From contig NZ_AUIG01000001.1 in assembly GCF_000423585.1 (NCBI RefSeq), positions 420,024 through 484,023 of the forward strand: a stretch of 64,000 nt of DNA, read 5' to 3'. Below, piece after piece: positions 25,052 through 32,955 of this stretch. Each line of letters starts with the position of its first letter. Position 1 is the first letter of the stretch. Position numbers and translations under genes: made by a program. A model generated the notes under the pieces. The model was not told the DNA's origin and searched no databases. It saw only the letters and a program-made list of their open reading frames with translations. The stretch is from Salinimicrobium xinjiangense DSM 19287 (lineage in GTDB: Bacteria; Bacteroidota; Bacteroidia; Flavobacteriales; Flavobacteriaceae).

Positions 25052-26905
25052 TTATTCTTCTATAAGATCCAGCTCCACTTTCAGGTTGTCAATTATAAAC
25101 TCCTGCCTGTCCGGCGTATTTTTACCCATGTAGAAGCTTAGCATCTCTTCTATGCTCATATCCTTATCAAGCATTACAGGATCCAGCCGAATATCTTCTC
25201 CAATGAAATGTCTGAATTCATCGGGTGAAATTTCCCCCAGACCCTTAAATCGCGTGATCTCTGGTTTTCCTGAAAGCTTTGCAACAGCATCCCTTCTCTC
25301 CTGTTCGCTGTAACAGTAGATGGTCTCTCTTTTATTTCGAACGCGGAAAAGTGGTGTTTGCAGGATATAGAGATGATTTTCTTTTATCAACTCCGGAAAG
25401 AACTGTAAAAAGAAAGTAATTAGCAGTAACCTGATGTGCATCCCATCAACATCGGCATCTGTAGCGATCACAATATTGTTATACCGGAGATCTTCCATGG
25501 ATTCTTCGATATTCAGCGCCGCCTGAAGCAGGTTGAACTCTTCATTCTCATAAACGATCTTCTTACTTAAACCGTAGCTGTTAAGCGGTTTCCCTTTTAA
25601 ACTAAATACTGCCTGAGTATTCACATCCCGGGATTTGGTGATCGATCCACTCGCAGAATCTCCCTCGGTTATGAATAGTGTACTTTCCAGATAACGCTCC
25701 TTCTTACTGTCTCCCAAGTGAATACGGCAGTCTCTTAATTTTTTGTTGTGCAGACTGGCTTTTTTAGCCCTGTCTTTTGCCAGCTTCCTAATACCCGAAA
25801 GCTCTTTACGCTCCCGCTCTGCCTGTAAGATCTTCCTTTGCAGCAAATCTGCTGTTTCAGGATTCTTGTGCAGGTAATTGTCCAGCTGTGTCTTTAGAAA
25901 ATCATTAATGTAGGTTCTCACCGTTGGCAGATCCCCGCCCATATCTGTAGAACCAAGTTTGGTTTTAGTCTGGCTTTCAAATACCGGCTCCATAACCTTG
26001 ATGCTTATAGCCGAAACTATTGATTTTCTAACGTCACTTGCTTCAAAGTTCTTGTTGTAGAATTCCCTTAGGGTCTTAACCACAGCCTCTCTAAAAGCGG
26101 CTAAATGTGTTCCTCCCTGGGAAGTGTGCTGCCCGTTCACGAACGAGTGATATTCTTCGCTGTACTGGGTTTTACTGTGGGTTATAGCAACTTCAATATC
26201 ATGTCCGCGCAGGTGAATTATAGGATATAACCTGTCATCATCTTTTATACTGTCTGCAAGAAGATCGGCAAGACCATTTTCTGAATAGAATTTCTCCCCG
26301 TTAAAAACTATCGTCAGTCCCGGATTGAGATAGACGTAGTTCTTAAGCATTTTCTCGATATACTCAGATCGGAATTTATAGTGCTTAAAAATCACCTCAT
26401 CCGGAGTAAAGGTTACCTTGGTACCTCTCCTCCTGGAAGTCTCTTCCAGTTCTTCTTCGTTGATAAGATTCCCCTGCTCAAATTCGGCTGACTTTGATCT
26501 GCCATCACGCGTTGATTCAACCCTAAAGTTGCTTGACAAAGCATTTACAGCCTTGGTACCAACTCCGTTTAGTCCAACAGATTTCTTGAATGCACGGGTA
26601 TCATATTTTCCACCCGTATTCATTTTAGAAACCACGTCCACTACCTTTCCTAAAGGAATTCCGCGGCCATAATCTCTTACGATCACTTTTTGATTCTGAA
26701 CGGAGATCTCAATGGTCTTTCCTGCACCCATGACAAATTCATCGATACAGTTATCAATCACCTCTTTAAGAAGAATATAGATCCCGTCATCTGCACTGGA
26801 ACCATCTCCAAGTTTTCCAATATACATCCCGGGACGCATCCGAATATGTTCCTTCCAGTCTAAAGATCGTATGTTATCTTCGGTGTATTTTGTTTCTTCA
26901 ATCAT
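25052..26905 (-). CDS. parE: DNA topoisomerase IV subunit B (ParE-like)
   Basis: A 617-residue type IIA topoisomerase ATPase subunit. It shows the GHKL ATPase blocks ([37 protein letters not shown]), the transducer domain and the TOPRIM motifs [11 protein letters not shown] and [13 protein letters not shown], ending in the short C-terminal segment of ParE. It pairs with ParC to decatenate chromosomes. I start it at ATG 26905 ([17 protein letters not shown]); a GTG at 26971 would add 22 unconserved residues. It is the first gene of a four-gene minus-strand operon. Confidence 0.93.
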   Translation of the reverse strand: MIEETKYTEDNIRSLDWKEHIRMRPGMYIGKLGDGSSADDGIYILLKEVIDNCIDEFVMGAGKTIEISVQNQKVIVRDYGRGIPLGKVVDVVSKMNTGGKYDTRAFKKSVGLNGVGTKAVNALSSNFRVESTRDGRSKSAEFEQGNLINEEELEETSRRRGTKVTFTPDEVIFKHYKFRSEYIEKMLKNYVYLNPGLTIVFNGEKFYSENGLADLLADSIKDDDRLYPIIHLRGHDIEVAITHSKTQYSEEYHSFVNGQHTSQGGTHLAAFREAVVKTLREFYNKNFEASDVRKSIVSAISIKVMEPVFESQTKTKLGSTDMGGDLPTVRTYINDFLKTQLDNYLHKNPETADLLQRKILQAERERKELSGIRKLAKDRAKKASLHNKKLRDCRIHLGDSKKERYLESTLFITEGDSASGSITKSRDVNTQAVFSLKGKPLNSYGLSKKIVYENEEFNLLQAALNIEESMEDLRYNNIVIATDADVDGMHIRLLLITFFLQFFPELIKENHLYILQTPLFRVRNKRETIYCYSEQERRDAVAKLSGKPEITRFKGLGEISPDEFRHFIGEDIRLDPVMLDKDMSIEEMLSFYMGKNTPDRQEFIIDNLKVELDLIEE

Positions 26906-27264
26906 AGCTGCCTCCTGCGGTTTCGTGGCTAATATAAGCTTTCCCCTAAAAAGTTGAAACCTTCCGGTCACAAAATAATTAACAAATGTTTCACAACTAC
27001 TGAATTCAAGATTTAAGGTTCAAAATTCAAAATAACCTATTGCTGAAAATATTTCTGAATAAGGTAATTATTAAAGGTAAGTAGTGGATTTTCCTAAACA
27101 AAATACCAGGATTTCTCAATACTCAAAATTCTCCTCGAAAAATGCCATTTTTGGAAAGCTATGCTTTTATGAAGATCCCGAAAACTAAAAAGTCCTCACA
27201 GGTTTTCAAAACCTGTGAGGACTAATCCAAAAAAATCTCAATACTCAATACTTAAAACTCAATA
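26906..27264. other. Long intergenic region with repeats, no gene seen
   Basis: This 359-base stretch between parE and ychF has no reading frame I would call a gene. It holds degenerate repeats of TTCAAAATTCAAAAT type (27007-27032), a copy of the palindrome AAAAATGCCATTTTT (27138-27152), the perfect inverted repeat at 27191-27223, and AATACTCAATACTT-type repeats just after the ychF stop (27240-27266). The parE promoter should also lie here, but only a one-mismatch box (TTATTTTG near 26970) was seen. Confidence 0.7.
27191..27223. repeat. Perfect 16-bp inverted repeat with 1-base centre
   Basis: AGTCCTCACAGGTTTT (27191-27206), centre C, then its exact reverse complement (27208-27223). CCTCACAGGTTTT/AAAACCTGTGAGG palindromes recur between genes in many Flavobacteriia, in my recollection, so this may be one copy of a dispersed REP-like element. 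It also could end the ychF transcript on the minus strand, although no T-run follows. Confidence 0.85.
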
Positions 27265-28359
27265 CTATACATTGAACCTAAAATGCATCACATCACCGTC
27301 CTTCACAACATATTCCTTCCCTTCAACCTTCATTTTTCCGGCTTCTTTGACTTTTGCTTCACTTCCGTATGAGACGTAATCGTCATAGGCGATCACTTCG
27401 GCGCGTATAAAACCTTTTTCAAAGTCGGTGTGGATCACTCCGGCGGCCTGAGGTGCAGTGGCACCAATAGGAATAGTCCAGGCTCTCACTTCTTTTACAC
27501 CTGCAGTAAAATACGTCTGCAGATTCAACAGCTGATATGCTCCTCTTATCAATTTTGCTGAACCGGGTTCATCCAATCCTATATCCTGAAGGAACATTTG
27601 ACGCTCCTCGTAATCTTCCAGTTCAGTAATATCGGCTTCTGTTCCAACAGCAAGAACAAGTACCTCTGCACCTTCGTCCTTCACAGCTTCCTTTATTCTA
27701 TCCACATATTCATTTCCCGAGACTGCATCTTCCTCATTCACATTACATACATACATAACAGGCTTGTCTGTAATGAACTGTAAAGGTTTTATGAATTCAG
27801 CTCTTTCCTCCTGCGTCAATTCTATAGCTCTTACAGATTTTCCTGCTTCAAGCCCTTTCTTAACCTTCAGTAAAGCGGCTTCTTCTTTCTGAGCTTCTTT
27901 ATTTCCGGTCTTGGCTGCACGTTTCACCTTCTCCAGCTTTTTTTCTGCTGTTTCCAGATCCTTCAGCTGCAATTCCATATCAATGGTTTCCTTGTCTCTA
28001 ACGGGATTGATATTTCCATCAACGTGAACGATATTATCATTCTCAAAACACCTTAAAACATGAAGAATGGCATCAGTTTCCCGAATATTTCCGAGGAATT
28101 GGTTTCCAAGTCCTTCTCCTTTACTGGCACCTTTTACCAAACCTGCGATGTCCACGATTTCCACAGTGGCCGGCATTACTCTTTCGGGATTCACCAGTGA
28201 CTCCAGCTTTTCAAGACGCTTGTCCGGCACATTGACCACTCCTATATTAGGTTCAATAGTACAGAAAGGAAAATTGGCGCTCTGGGCTTTTGCATTTGAG
28301 AGACAATTGAATAAGGTTGATTTTCCTACGTTGGGTAATCCTACAATTCCGGCTTTCAT
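27265..28359 (-). CDS. ychF: Redox-regulated ATPase YchF (Obg family)
   Basis: A 364-residue Obg-family P-loop protein. G1 is GLPNVGKST (7-15), G3 is [17 protein letters not shown], and the specificity motif reads NVNEED, as in YchF, which prefers ATP over GTP. A coiled-coil insertion (about 130-170; [19 protein letters not shown]) and the C-terminal TGS domain (about 280-364; [14 protein letters not shown]) complete the usual architecture and length. It interacts with ribosomes and modulates the oxidative stress response. It is monocistronic with its own -7 box. Confidence 0.96.
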   Translation of the reverse strand: MKAGIVGLPNVGKSTLFNCLSNAKAQSANFPFCTIEPNIGVVNVPDKRLEKLESLVNPERVMPATVEIVDIAGLVKGASKGEGLGNQFLGNIRETDAILHVLRCFENDNIVHVDGNINPVRDKETIDMELQLKDLETAEKKLEKVKRAAKTGNKEAQKEEAALLKVKKGLEAGKSVRAIELTQEERAEFIKPLQFITDKPVMYVCNVNEEDAVSGNEYVDRIKEAVKDEGAEVLVLAVGTEADITELEDYEERQMFLQDIGLDEPGSAKLIRGAYQLLNLQTYFTAGVKEVRAWTIPIGATAPQAAGVIHTDFEKGFIRAEVIAYDDYVSYGSEAKVKEAGKMKVEGKEYVVKDGDVMHFRFNV

Positions 28360-28390
28360 ATAAAATATTTTGATGCTTTTTTAGCGGCTG

Positions 28391-28398
28391 CAAATATA
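28391..28398 (-). promoter_or_regulatory. Bacteroidota -7 promoter box TATATTTG (minus strand)
   Basis: Exact TAnnTTTG match on the minus strand, 32 bases before the ychF start. Confidence 0.5.
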
Positions 28399-28529
28399 GG
28401 TATAAGGATTGAATTTGGTGCCTGTAAAAATTCCGGAGTATTAACGGAGCAGCAGCAGAATTTTAACGTAGCATTATCAGCCTTTCTTTCTGCGCTACTT
28501 TAATTTTATGAATCTAAATTATATGAAGT

Positions 28530-28922
28530 TTGAAATCAATTGTAATTGCAGCATTTTTCCTGCTTTTTGGGATAAGCAATGCACAGCAGGCGACAGCTGA
28601 CCCTAAAGCTGAACTTTACGTGCTCACCGGGCCCGAGACTTATGAGTTAAGTGAAGACATCTATACCTTCACTCCAGAACTCAATAATATTAAAATAAAA
28701 AAATTAGATAACAAGGAAGAGGTGGATTTCGGTACACTGCGAAAAACCACAGACGATGGTCTTTTTATAATGACCTCAATTGCAAGTGATGAAGTTTCTT
28801 TTGGACGATTTGATTCCCTCGGAAACTTTAAAACCTTACGCTACGATCCCACAACAGATAAGGTGCTTGAAGAGCATTTTAAGAGACAAAACAAAAGAAA
28901 CCGTTTAGGTTTAAAGGAGTAG
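28530..28922 (+). CDS. Small secreted protein, apparent TTG start
   Basis: A 130-residue protein with a clear Sec signal peptide (KSIVIAAFFLLFGISNAQ, cleavage near residue 19), so periplasmic or secreted. No family recognised; the mature part has a beta-rich look (ELYVLTGPETYELSEDIYTF) and a basic end. In this sequence the frame can start only at TTG 28530, since an in-frame TGA lies at 28524. An ATG at 28523 is in another frame. Removing one T from the TTT run 28529-28531 would join ATGAAG to the frame and give a textbook signal peptide MKLKSIVIAAFF, so either the TTG is used or there is a one-base insertion, real or a sequencing error. Confidence 0.7.
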   Translation: MKSIVIAAFFLLFGISNAQQATADPKAELYVLTGPETYELSEDIYTFTPELNNIKIKKLDNKEEVDFGTLRKTTDDGLFIMTSIASDEVSFGRFDSLGNFKTLRYDPTTDKVLEEHFKRQNKRNRLGLKE

Positions 28923-28957
28923 GTGTTTTTATCAAAAAGGTTTTACCCTACACCACG

Positions 28958-28994
28958 AAAAGGCGTTTGAGGAACAATCCTGAAAACGCCTTTT
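28958..28994. terminator. Bidirectional intrinsic terminator
   Basis: AAAAGGCGTTT (28958-28968) pairs with AAACGCCTTTT (28984-28994), an 11-bp stem with a 15-base loop. It separates the convergent secreted-protein and methyltransferase genes. Confidence 0.8.
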
Positions 28995-29017
28995 CTTTTA
29001 CATCTGGAAATAGAATT

Positions 29018-29752
29018 TCAAACATTATTTCTTCCTATACGTCCTATAATTGTAAAGTCGACAGACTCAATATCCCCAAAACTCCTGTATAGTTCATTGC
29101 GGATTAACTCCACCGGATTCTCATTGTTTTCCTGCTCATAACTTTTTACTGCAGACCAGGTATTAAGATAACCAATTAACCTCTCAAAACTCCATTGCTG
29201 CCTCAGATGGAATTGTGGTATCGGTATTTCTTTAAACCGAAAGGGGATCGTCTGATAATTTTCTTCCAGGTACCGTCTTTCCGGTTGCCAGTAAGGCCCC
29301 ACAATTTTATTATAAAAATGGTCGATAACTTCATTTGTTTCGGTATTACTTCTGAAAAGTGCATATCCAAAAATGGCAATTACAGCATCCTTTTTTAGAA
29401 CTCTCTTTACTTCAGAATAAAAAGCATCAAGATCAAACCAATGTGCTGCCTGTCCTATCGTCACTAAATTAAAATGATCATCGGGAAAGCTGGTGCTCTC
29501 CGCCCTTTGCCTGGTGTATTTAATGTTGGGCTTTTGAACCGCCTGTGACAGCTGCTTAATACTAATATCGGTCGCACAAACCTGCTCAAAAATACTTGCT
29601 AGCTCTCCTGCCACCTGTCCGTTTCCCGTGCCACAATCCCAGGCTCTTTCATGAGATTCACAGAGCCTTTGTAAAAAATTGAAAAGTTCTGCCGGATATG
29701 TGGGTCGATAGCGGGAATAATCAACGGAATGTGAAGAGAATAAATCTTTCAT
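29018..29752 (-). CDS. Class I SAM-dependent methyltransferase
   Basis: A 244-residue Rossmann-fold methyltransferase of the Methyltransf_11/25 type. Motif I is WDCGTGNGQVAGEL (39-52), the acidic end of the second strand is VCATDIS, and NLVTIGQAAHWFDLDAFY is the post-motif region. The opening SSHSVDYSRYRPTYPAELF is typical of the group that includes yeast Tmt1-like and trans-aconitate methyltransferase-like proteins, so the substrate may be a small carboxylic acid, which is unproven. Single gene, ends at a shared terminator. Confidence 0.88.
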   Translation of the reverse strand: MKDLFSSHSVDYSRYRPTYPAELFNFLQRLCESHERAWDCGTGNGQVAGELASIFEQVCATDISIKQLSQAVQKPNIKYTRQRAESTSFPDDHFNLVTIGQAAHWFDLDAFYSEVKRVLKKDAVIAIFGYALFRSNTETNEVIDHFYNKIVGPYWQPERRYLEENYQTIPFRFKEIPIPQFHLRQQWSFERLIGYLNTWSAVKSYEQENNENPVELIRNELYRSFGDIESVDFTIIGRIGRNNV

Positions 29753-29876
29753 ATCATTGTTTAACAGTTAGTCAAAAAATAAAAAAAATTACCCTCGGCC
29801 TTATCGTGTTTTTATATTTTCATTAAAATAAACGTTTAAATCTTCTAAAGATCCAACACAATTAATATTTTTAAGG

Positions 29877-30428
29877 ATGAAGAAACTAATGATCCTCGTG
29901 CTTGGCTTATGCCTTTCCTGTGCAGACAATGGGAAGGGAAAAGGACCTGAAACTGCTTCGCAGGAAATAGAATCTCAAATTGTACAACAAAAGGAATCAA
30001 CATCTTCTGCTTTTATTCCTACTGTTAATTTTGAGGAATTCAACACAAAGTACCTTCAGCAAAAAAACGACACCACTTATATTATTAACTTTTGGGCTAC
30101 CTGGTGTAAACCCTGTGTAAAGGAATTACCGGTTTTTGAAAAAGTAAATGAACAATACAAAGACCGGAAAGTAAAGGTTGTTTTGGCCAGTCTGGATTTT
30201 CCCGATAAGTTACAAAATCAGGTAATTCCTTTCGTGAAAAAATTTGATCTGCAAAGTAAGGTGGTATTGCTGGATGATCCCGATGCTAACTCCTGGATCC
30301 CAAAGGTTTCAGAAGAATGGAGTGGCGCTATTCCTGCCACAATTATATATAACAGTAAGGAACTGAGATTTTTCGAAGGTTCTTTTACTTATGAAGAACT
30401 GAATAAAGAACTTACAACTATTCTATAA
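29877..30428 (+). CDS. TlpA/ResA-type thioredoxin lipoprotein
   Basis: A 183-residue membrane-anchored thiol-disulfide oxidoreductase. Lipobox MILVLGLCLSC places the lipid on Cys15. After a low-complexity linker (16-45) the thioredoxin fold carries the active site NFWATWCKPC with Cys77 and Cys80, and a cis-Pro region GAIPATIIY. It would reduce or transfer disulfides in the periplasm, for example for cytochrome maturation. It is followed after 2 bases by a second thioredoxin-fold gene, so the two probably work together. Confidence 0.92.
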   Translation: MKKLMILVLGLCLSCADNGKGKGPETASQEIESQIVQQKESTSSAFIPTVNFEEFNTKYLQQKNDTTYIINFWATWCKPCVKELPVFEKVNEQYKDRKVKVVLASLDFPDKLQNQVIPFVKKFDLQSKVVLLDDPDANSWIPKVSEEWSGAIPATIIYNSKELRFFEGSFTYEELNKELTTIL

Positions 30429-30430
30429 CT

Positions 30431-31093
30431 ATGAAAACAAAGATCTTTTTATCTGTAATGTCTCTTGTTGCTGCCCTTTTTCTAAGCAGTTTTAAAGAAA
30501 ACGCTGCTAACGGGCAAATAACGGCCCCTCTTGCAGAAGCTAAAATGAATGCTACCACCGGTTACAACATTGGGGATGAAGCCACTAACTTTAAGCTGAA
30601 GAATGTTGACGGGAAAATGGTTTCCCTTTCAGACTATCCTGACGCTAAAGGTTTTATTGTAATTTTCACCTGTAACACCTGTCCGTTTGCTGTTGCAAGT
30701 GAAGAGCGAATTGTAGCGCTGGACAGGGAATTTAAAAAGAAAGGTTATCCGGTCATTGCAATAAACCCTAATAATCCCAAAGTTCAACCAGATGATACTT
30801 TTGAACTGATGCAGCAAAAAGCCGAAAAAGCGGGATTCACTTTTCCCTATCTTTATGATGAAAGCCAAACAATATATGCGAAATACGGCGCCACAAAAAC
30901 ACCTCATGTTTATGTGCTTCAGAAACAAAAGGGTAAAAATGTGGTAAAATATATAGGCGCTATTGACGACAACGTACGGAATGCCGATGCTGTAAAAGTC
31001 CGTTTCGCAGCTAACGCCGTAAACGAATTGTTAGCAGGTAAGGAAGTTAGCCTTAAAGAAACCAAAGCTATTGGCTGCAGCGTAAAGCAATAG
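30431..31093 (+). CDS. Exported redoxin / AhpC-TSA-like thioredoxin-fold protein
   Basis: A 220-residue thioredoxin-superfamily protein with an N-terminal signal (MKTKIFLSVMSLVAALFLSS). The active site is IFTCNTCPFAVASEERI with Cys81 and Cys84 in a CxxC arrangement, and ATKTPHVYVL is the cis-proline region. This is the TlpA-like family often annotated as thioredoxin family protein or alkyl hydroperoxide reductase. It probably reduces periplasmic disulfides or peroxides, using electrons passed by the TlpA-like partner encoded just upstream. A further Cys near the C-terminus (IGCSVK) may take part. Ends at a hairpin. Confidence 0.88.
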   Translation: MKTKIFLSVMSLVAALFLSSFKENAANGQITAPLAEAKMNATTGYNIGDEATNFKLKNVDGKMVSLSDYPDAKGFIVIFTCNTCPFAVASEERIVALDREFKKKGYPVIAINPNNPKVQPDDTFELMQQKAEKAGFTFPYLYDESQTIYAKYGATKTPHVYVLQKQKGKNVVKYIGAIDDNVRNADAVKVRFAANAVNELLAGKEVSLKETKAIGCSVKQ

Positions 31094-31115
31094 TTTTTTG
31101 ACAAAGACTAAGAAC

Positions 31116-31154
31116 GAAGCCTTGTGTTGAATGATACAGGGCTTCCTTGATTTT
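31116..31154 (+). terminator. Probable intrinsic terminator after the redoxin operon
   Basis: GAAGCCTTGT (31116-31125) pairs with ACAGGGCTTC (31136-31145) with one G-U pair, followed by a T-containing tail. Confidence 0.55.
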
Positions 31155-31339
31155 ACAATTCATTTAAGATCAGTATAATCTCCCTTAATCTCTATTTTTT
31201 GACTTTTCGTTAATATGCTATAGGAATTGGGGAAAATGAAAGCTTACTGATATTGATCATATCCCGGTAGAGGTAAAATAAATAACTTCATCTGTTGGAG
31301 CCGCAAACATCTTTAACAAAACTGCGGAATCTTAGCTTT

Positions 31340-32746
31340 ATGAAAAAATCAAGTCTTGATCTCTACCTGTTATTACCAATAAAGGGCTTTATTGAGAAGC
31401 AGACCTCTGTAGGCCTCCTTCTAATTTTTTCTGCCGTACTTGCGATGATCTTTGCTAATTCTCCACTGGCAGAAGCTTATCACAATTTCTGGAAGCAGTA
31501 TATCCATATTGGTATCAATGATATGGTGATAAGGAAAAATCTCCTGCACTGGATCAATGATGGCCTCATGTCGATGTTCTTTTTCCTGGTAGGGCTCGAA
31601 CTAAAACGGGAGATCATGCAGGGGGAATTGTCGAGCTTAAGAAAATCCCTGCTCCCAATAGCTGCCGCTGTGGGCGGAATGCTGCTGCCTGCCCTCATTT
31701 ATTTTTATTTTAATAGCGGACTGGATTCCATATCGGGTTGGGGAATACCCATGGCTACAGATATTGCCTTTGCACTGGGAATCCTGTACTTACTGGGAGA
31801 TCGGGTTCCTCTTAGTTTAAAAGTTTTTCTTACAGCCATAGCTATCGTTGATGACCTGGGGGCTGTGATCGTGATCGCCCTGTTTTACACTTCAGATCTT
31901 TCTTTTATAAGTCTGGCTATTGCTACCGTCTTCTTTCTGATCCTTATAACAGCTAACAGAATTGGCATACGCCATACCGCCTTTTATGCGATAATGGGAA
32001 TTGGCGGTCTCTGGCTGGCCATTTTACTATCGGGAGTTCATGCCACCATTGCAGCCGTACTTGCTGCCTTTGCCATTCCCACCAGCAAAAAGATCAATAC
32101 CTCTCTCTTCCTGCGAAAGGTGAGGTTATTATCCTACAGTATAAAATCTTTACAAAAAGAACCTGATATAAAAGAAGAACACCGGGAAGAGTCCATTACA
32201 AATACCATTGAAAAATTCACGTCGCTCACCAAGGATGCCACCCCTCCCCTGCAACGCCTGGAACATGCACTTTATCCTTTTGTAAGTTTTGTAGTCTTGC
32301 CCTTATTCGCCTTTGCCAATGCAGGTGTAACCATTGATTCGGAATCCTTTGGCTTCTTTTTAAGCCCTGTTACCATTGGTATCGTCATGGGACTGATTTT
32401 CGGAAAATTCTTTGGAGTCGTAATTTTTACAAAACTTATGGTAGCTCTCAAGATTTCTTCACTTCCAAAAGGAGTGGAATGGAAACATATTTATGGAGTG
32501 GGATTTCTCGCTGCCATAGGATTTACTATGAGTTTGTTTATTACCGAACTCGCTTTCGTTAATGAAGAATTCCTGGTACAGGCAAAAATTGGAATTCTGT
32601 CTGCTTCTCTGTTAGCCGGAATCATTGGTTACGCTTATCTCAAATGGATTAGCAATTCTAATGTAAAAAAGAAGAAAAAGAAAAGTGTGGCAAAAGTTGT
32701 GACTTCAAAAGAAGGGCCAAAGCAAAGATTTAAGATCTTACAATAA
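31340..32746 (+). CDS. nhaA: Na+/H+ antiporter NhaA
   Basis: A 468-residue inner-membrane antiporter exporting Na+ or Li+ for protons. The ion-binding aspartates Asp171-Asp172 are in AIVDDLGAVIVIAL and the accessory Asp141 in MATDIAFALGILYLL. NDGLMSMFFFLVGLELKREI is another strong signature. About twelve helices are expected. There is a cytoplasmic insertion of about 50 residues around 255-305 (SYSIKSLQKEPDIKEEHREE) and a lysine-rich C-terminus (VKKKKKKSVAKV), both outside the core. The ATG at 31340 is preferred over an upstream TTG at 31295, because homologues start with this basic segment before helix 1. Confidence 0.94.
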   Translation: MKKSSLDLYLLLPIKGFIEKQTSVGLLLIFSAVLAMIFANSPLAEAYHNFWKQYIHIGINDMVIRKNLLHWINDGLMSMFFFLVGLELKREIMQGELSSLRKSLLPIAAAVGGMLLPALIYFYFNSGLDSISGWGIPMATDIAFALGILYLLGDRVPLSLKVFLTAIAIVDDLGAVIVIALFYTSDLSFISLAIATVFFLILITANRIGIRHTAFYAIMGIGGLWLAILLSGVHATIAAVLAAFAIPTSKKINTSLFLRKVRLLSYSIKSLQKEPDIKEEHREESITNTIEKFTSLTKDATPPLQRLEHALYPFVSFVVLPLFAFANAGVTIDSESFGFFLSPVTIGIVMGLIFGKFFGVVIFTKLMVALKISSLPKGVEWKHIYGVGFLAAIGFTMSLFITELAFVNEEFLVQAKIGILSASLLAGIIGYAYLKWISNSNVKKKKKKSVAKVVTSKEGPKQRFKILQ

Positions 32747-32790
32747 CATTTTTTCTAATCAGAACAGTTAGTTATGACTTAGCAATATTC

Positions 32791-32826
32791 ACCTCTCTAA
32801 AATCACAAATCTAGAGGGTATTTTTT
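32791..32826 (+). terminator. Probable terminator of nhaA
   Basis: ACCTCTCTA (32791-32799) pairs imperfectly with TAGAGGGT (32812-32819) with one bulge, then a T-run at 32821-32826. Confidence 0.6.
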
Positions 32827-32928
32827 CTGCACTAAATTTTAAAGACAAAATCGTCCTGCTTCAGCTGATTTTAGTCATTTTTCACAACTTTTTAATCTCC
32901 GGTACCGGTTCAGGTTTTGAATAAGCCT

Positions 32929-32936
32929 TACTTTTG
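32929..32936 (+). promoter_or_regulatory. Bacteroidota -7 promoter box TACTTTTG
   Basis: Exact TAnnTTTG match, 20 bases before the pta start codon. No good -33 TTG at the usual distance. Confidence 0.5.
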
Positions 32937-32955
32937 CATCAGAATTTAAAACACT

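Noticed and set aside
32747..32955. Possible small RNA between nhaA and pta
   Set aside because: Only an imperfect terminator hairpin and a -7 box for pta are visible; no further structure suggests an RNA gene.
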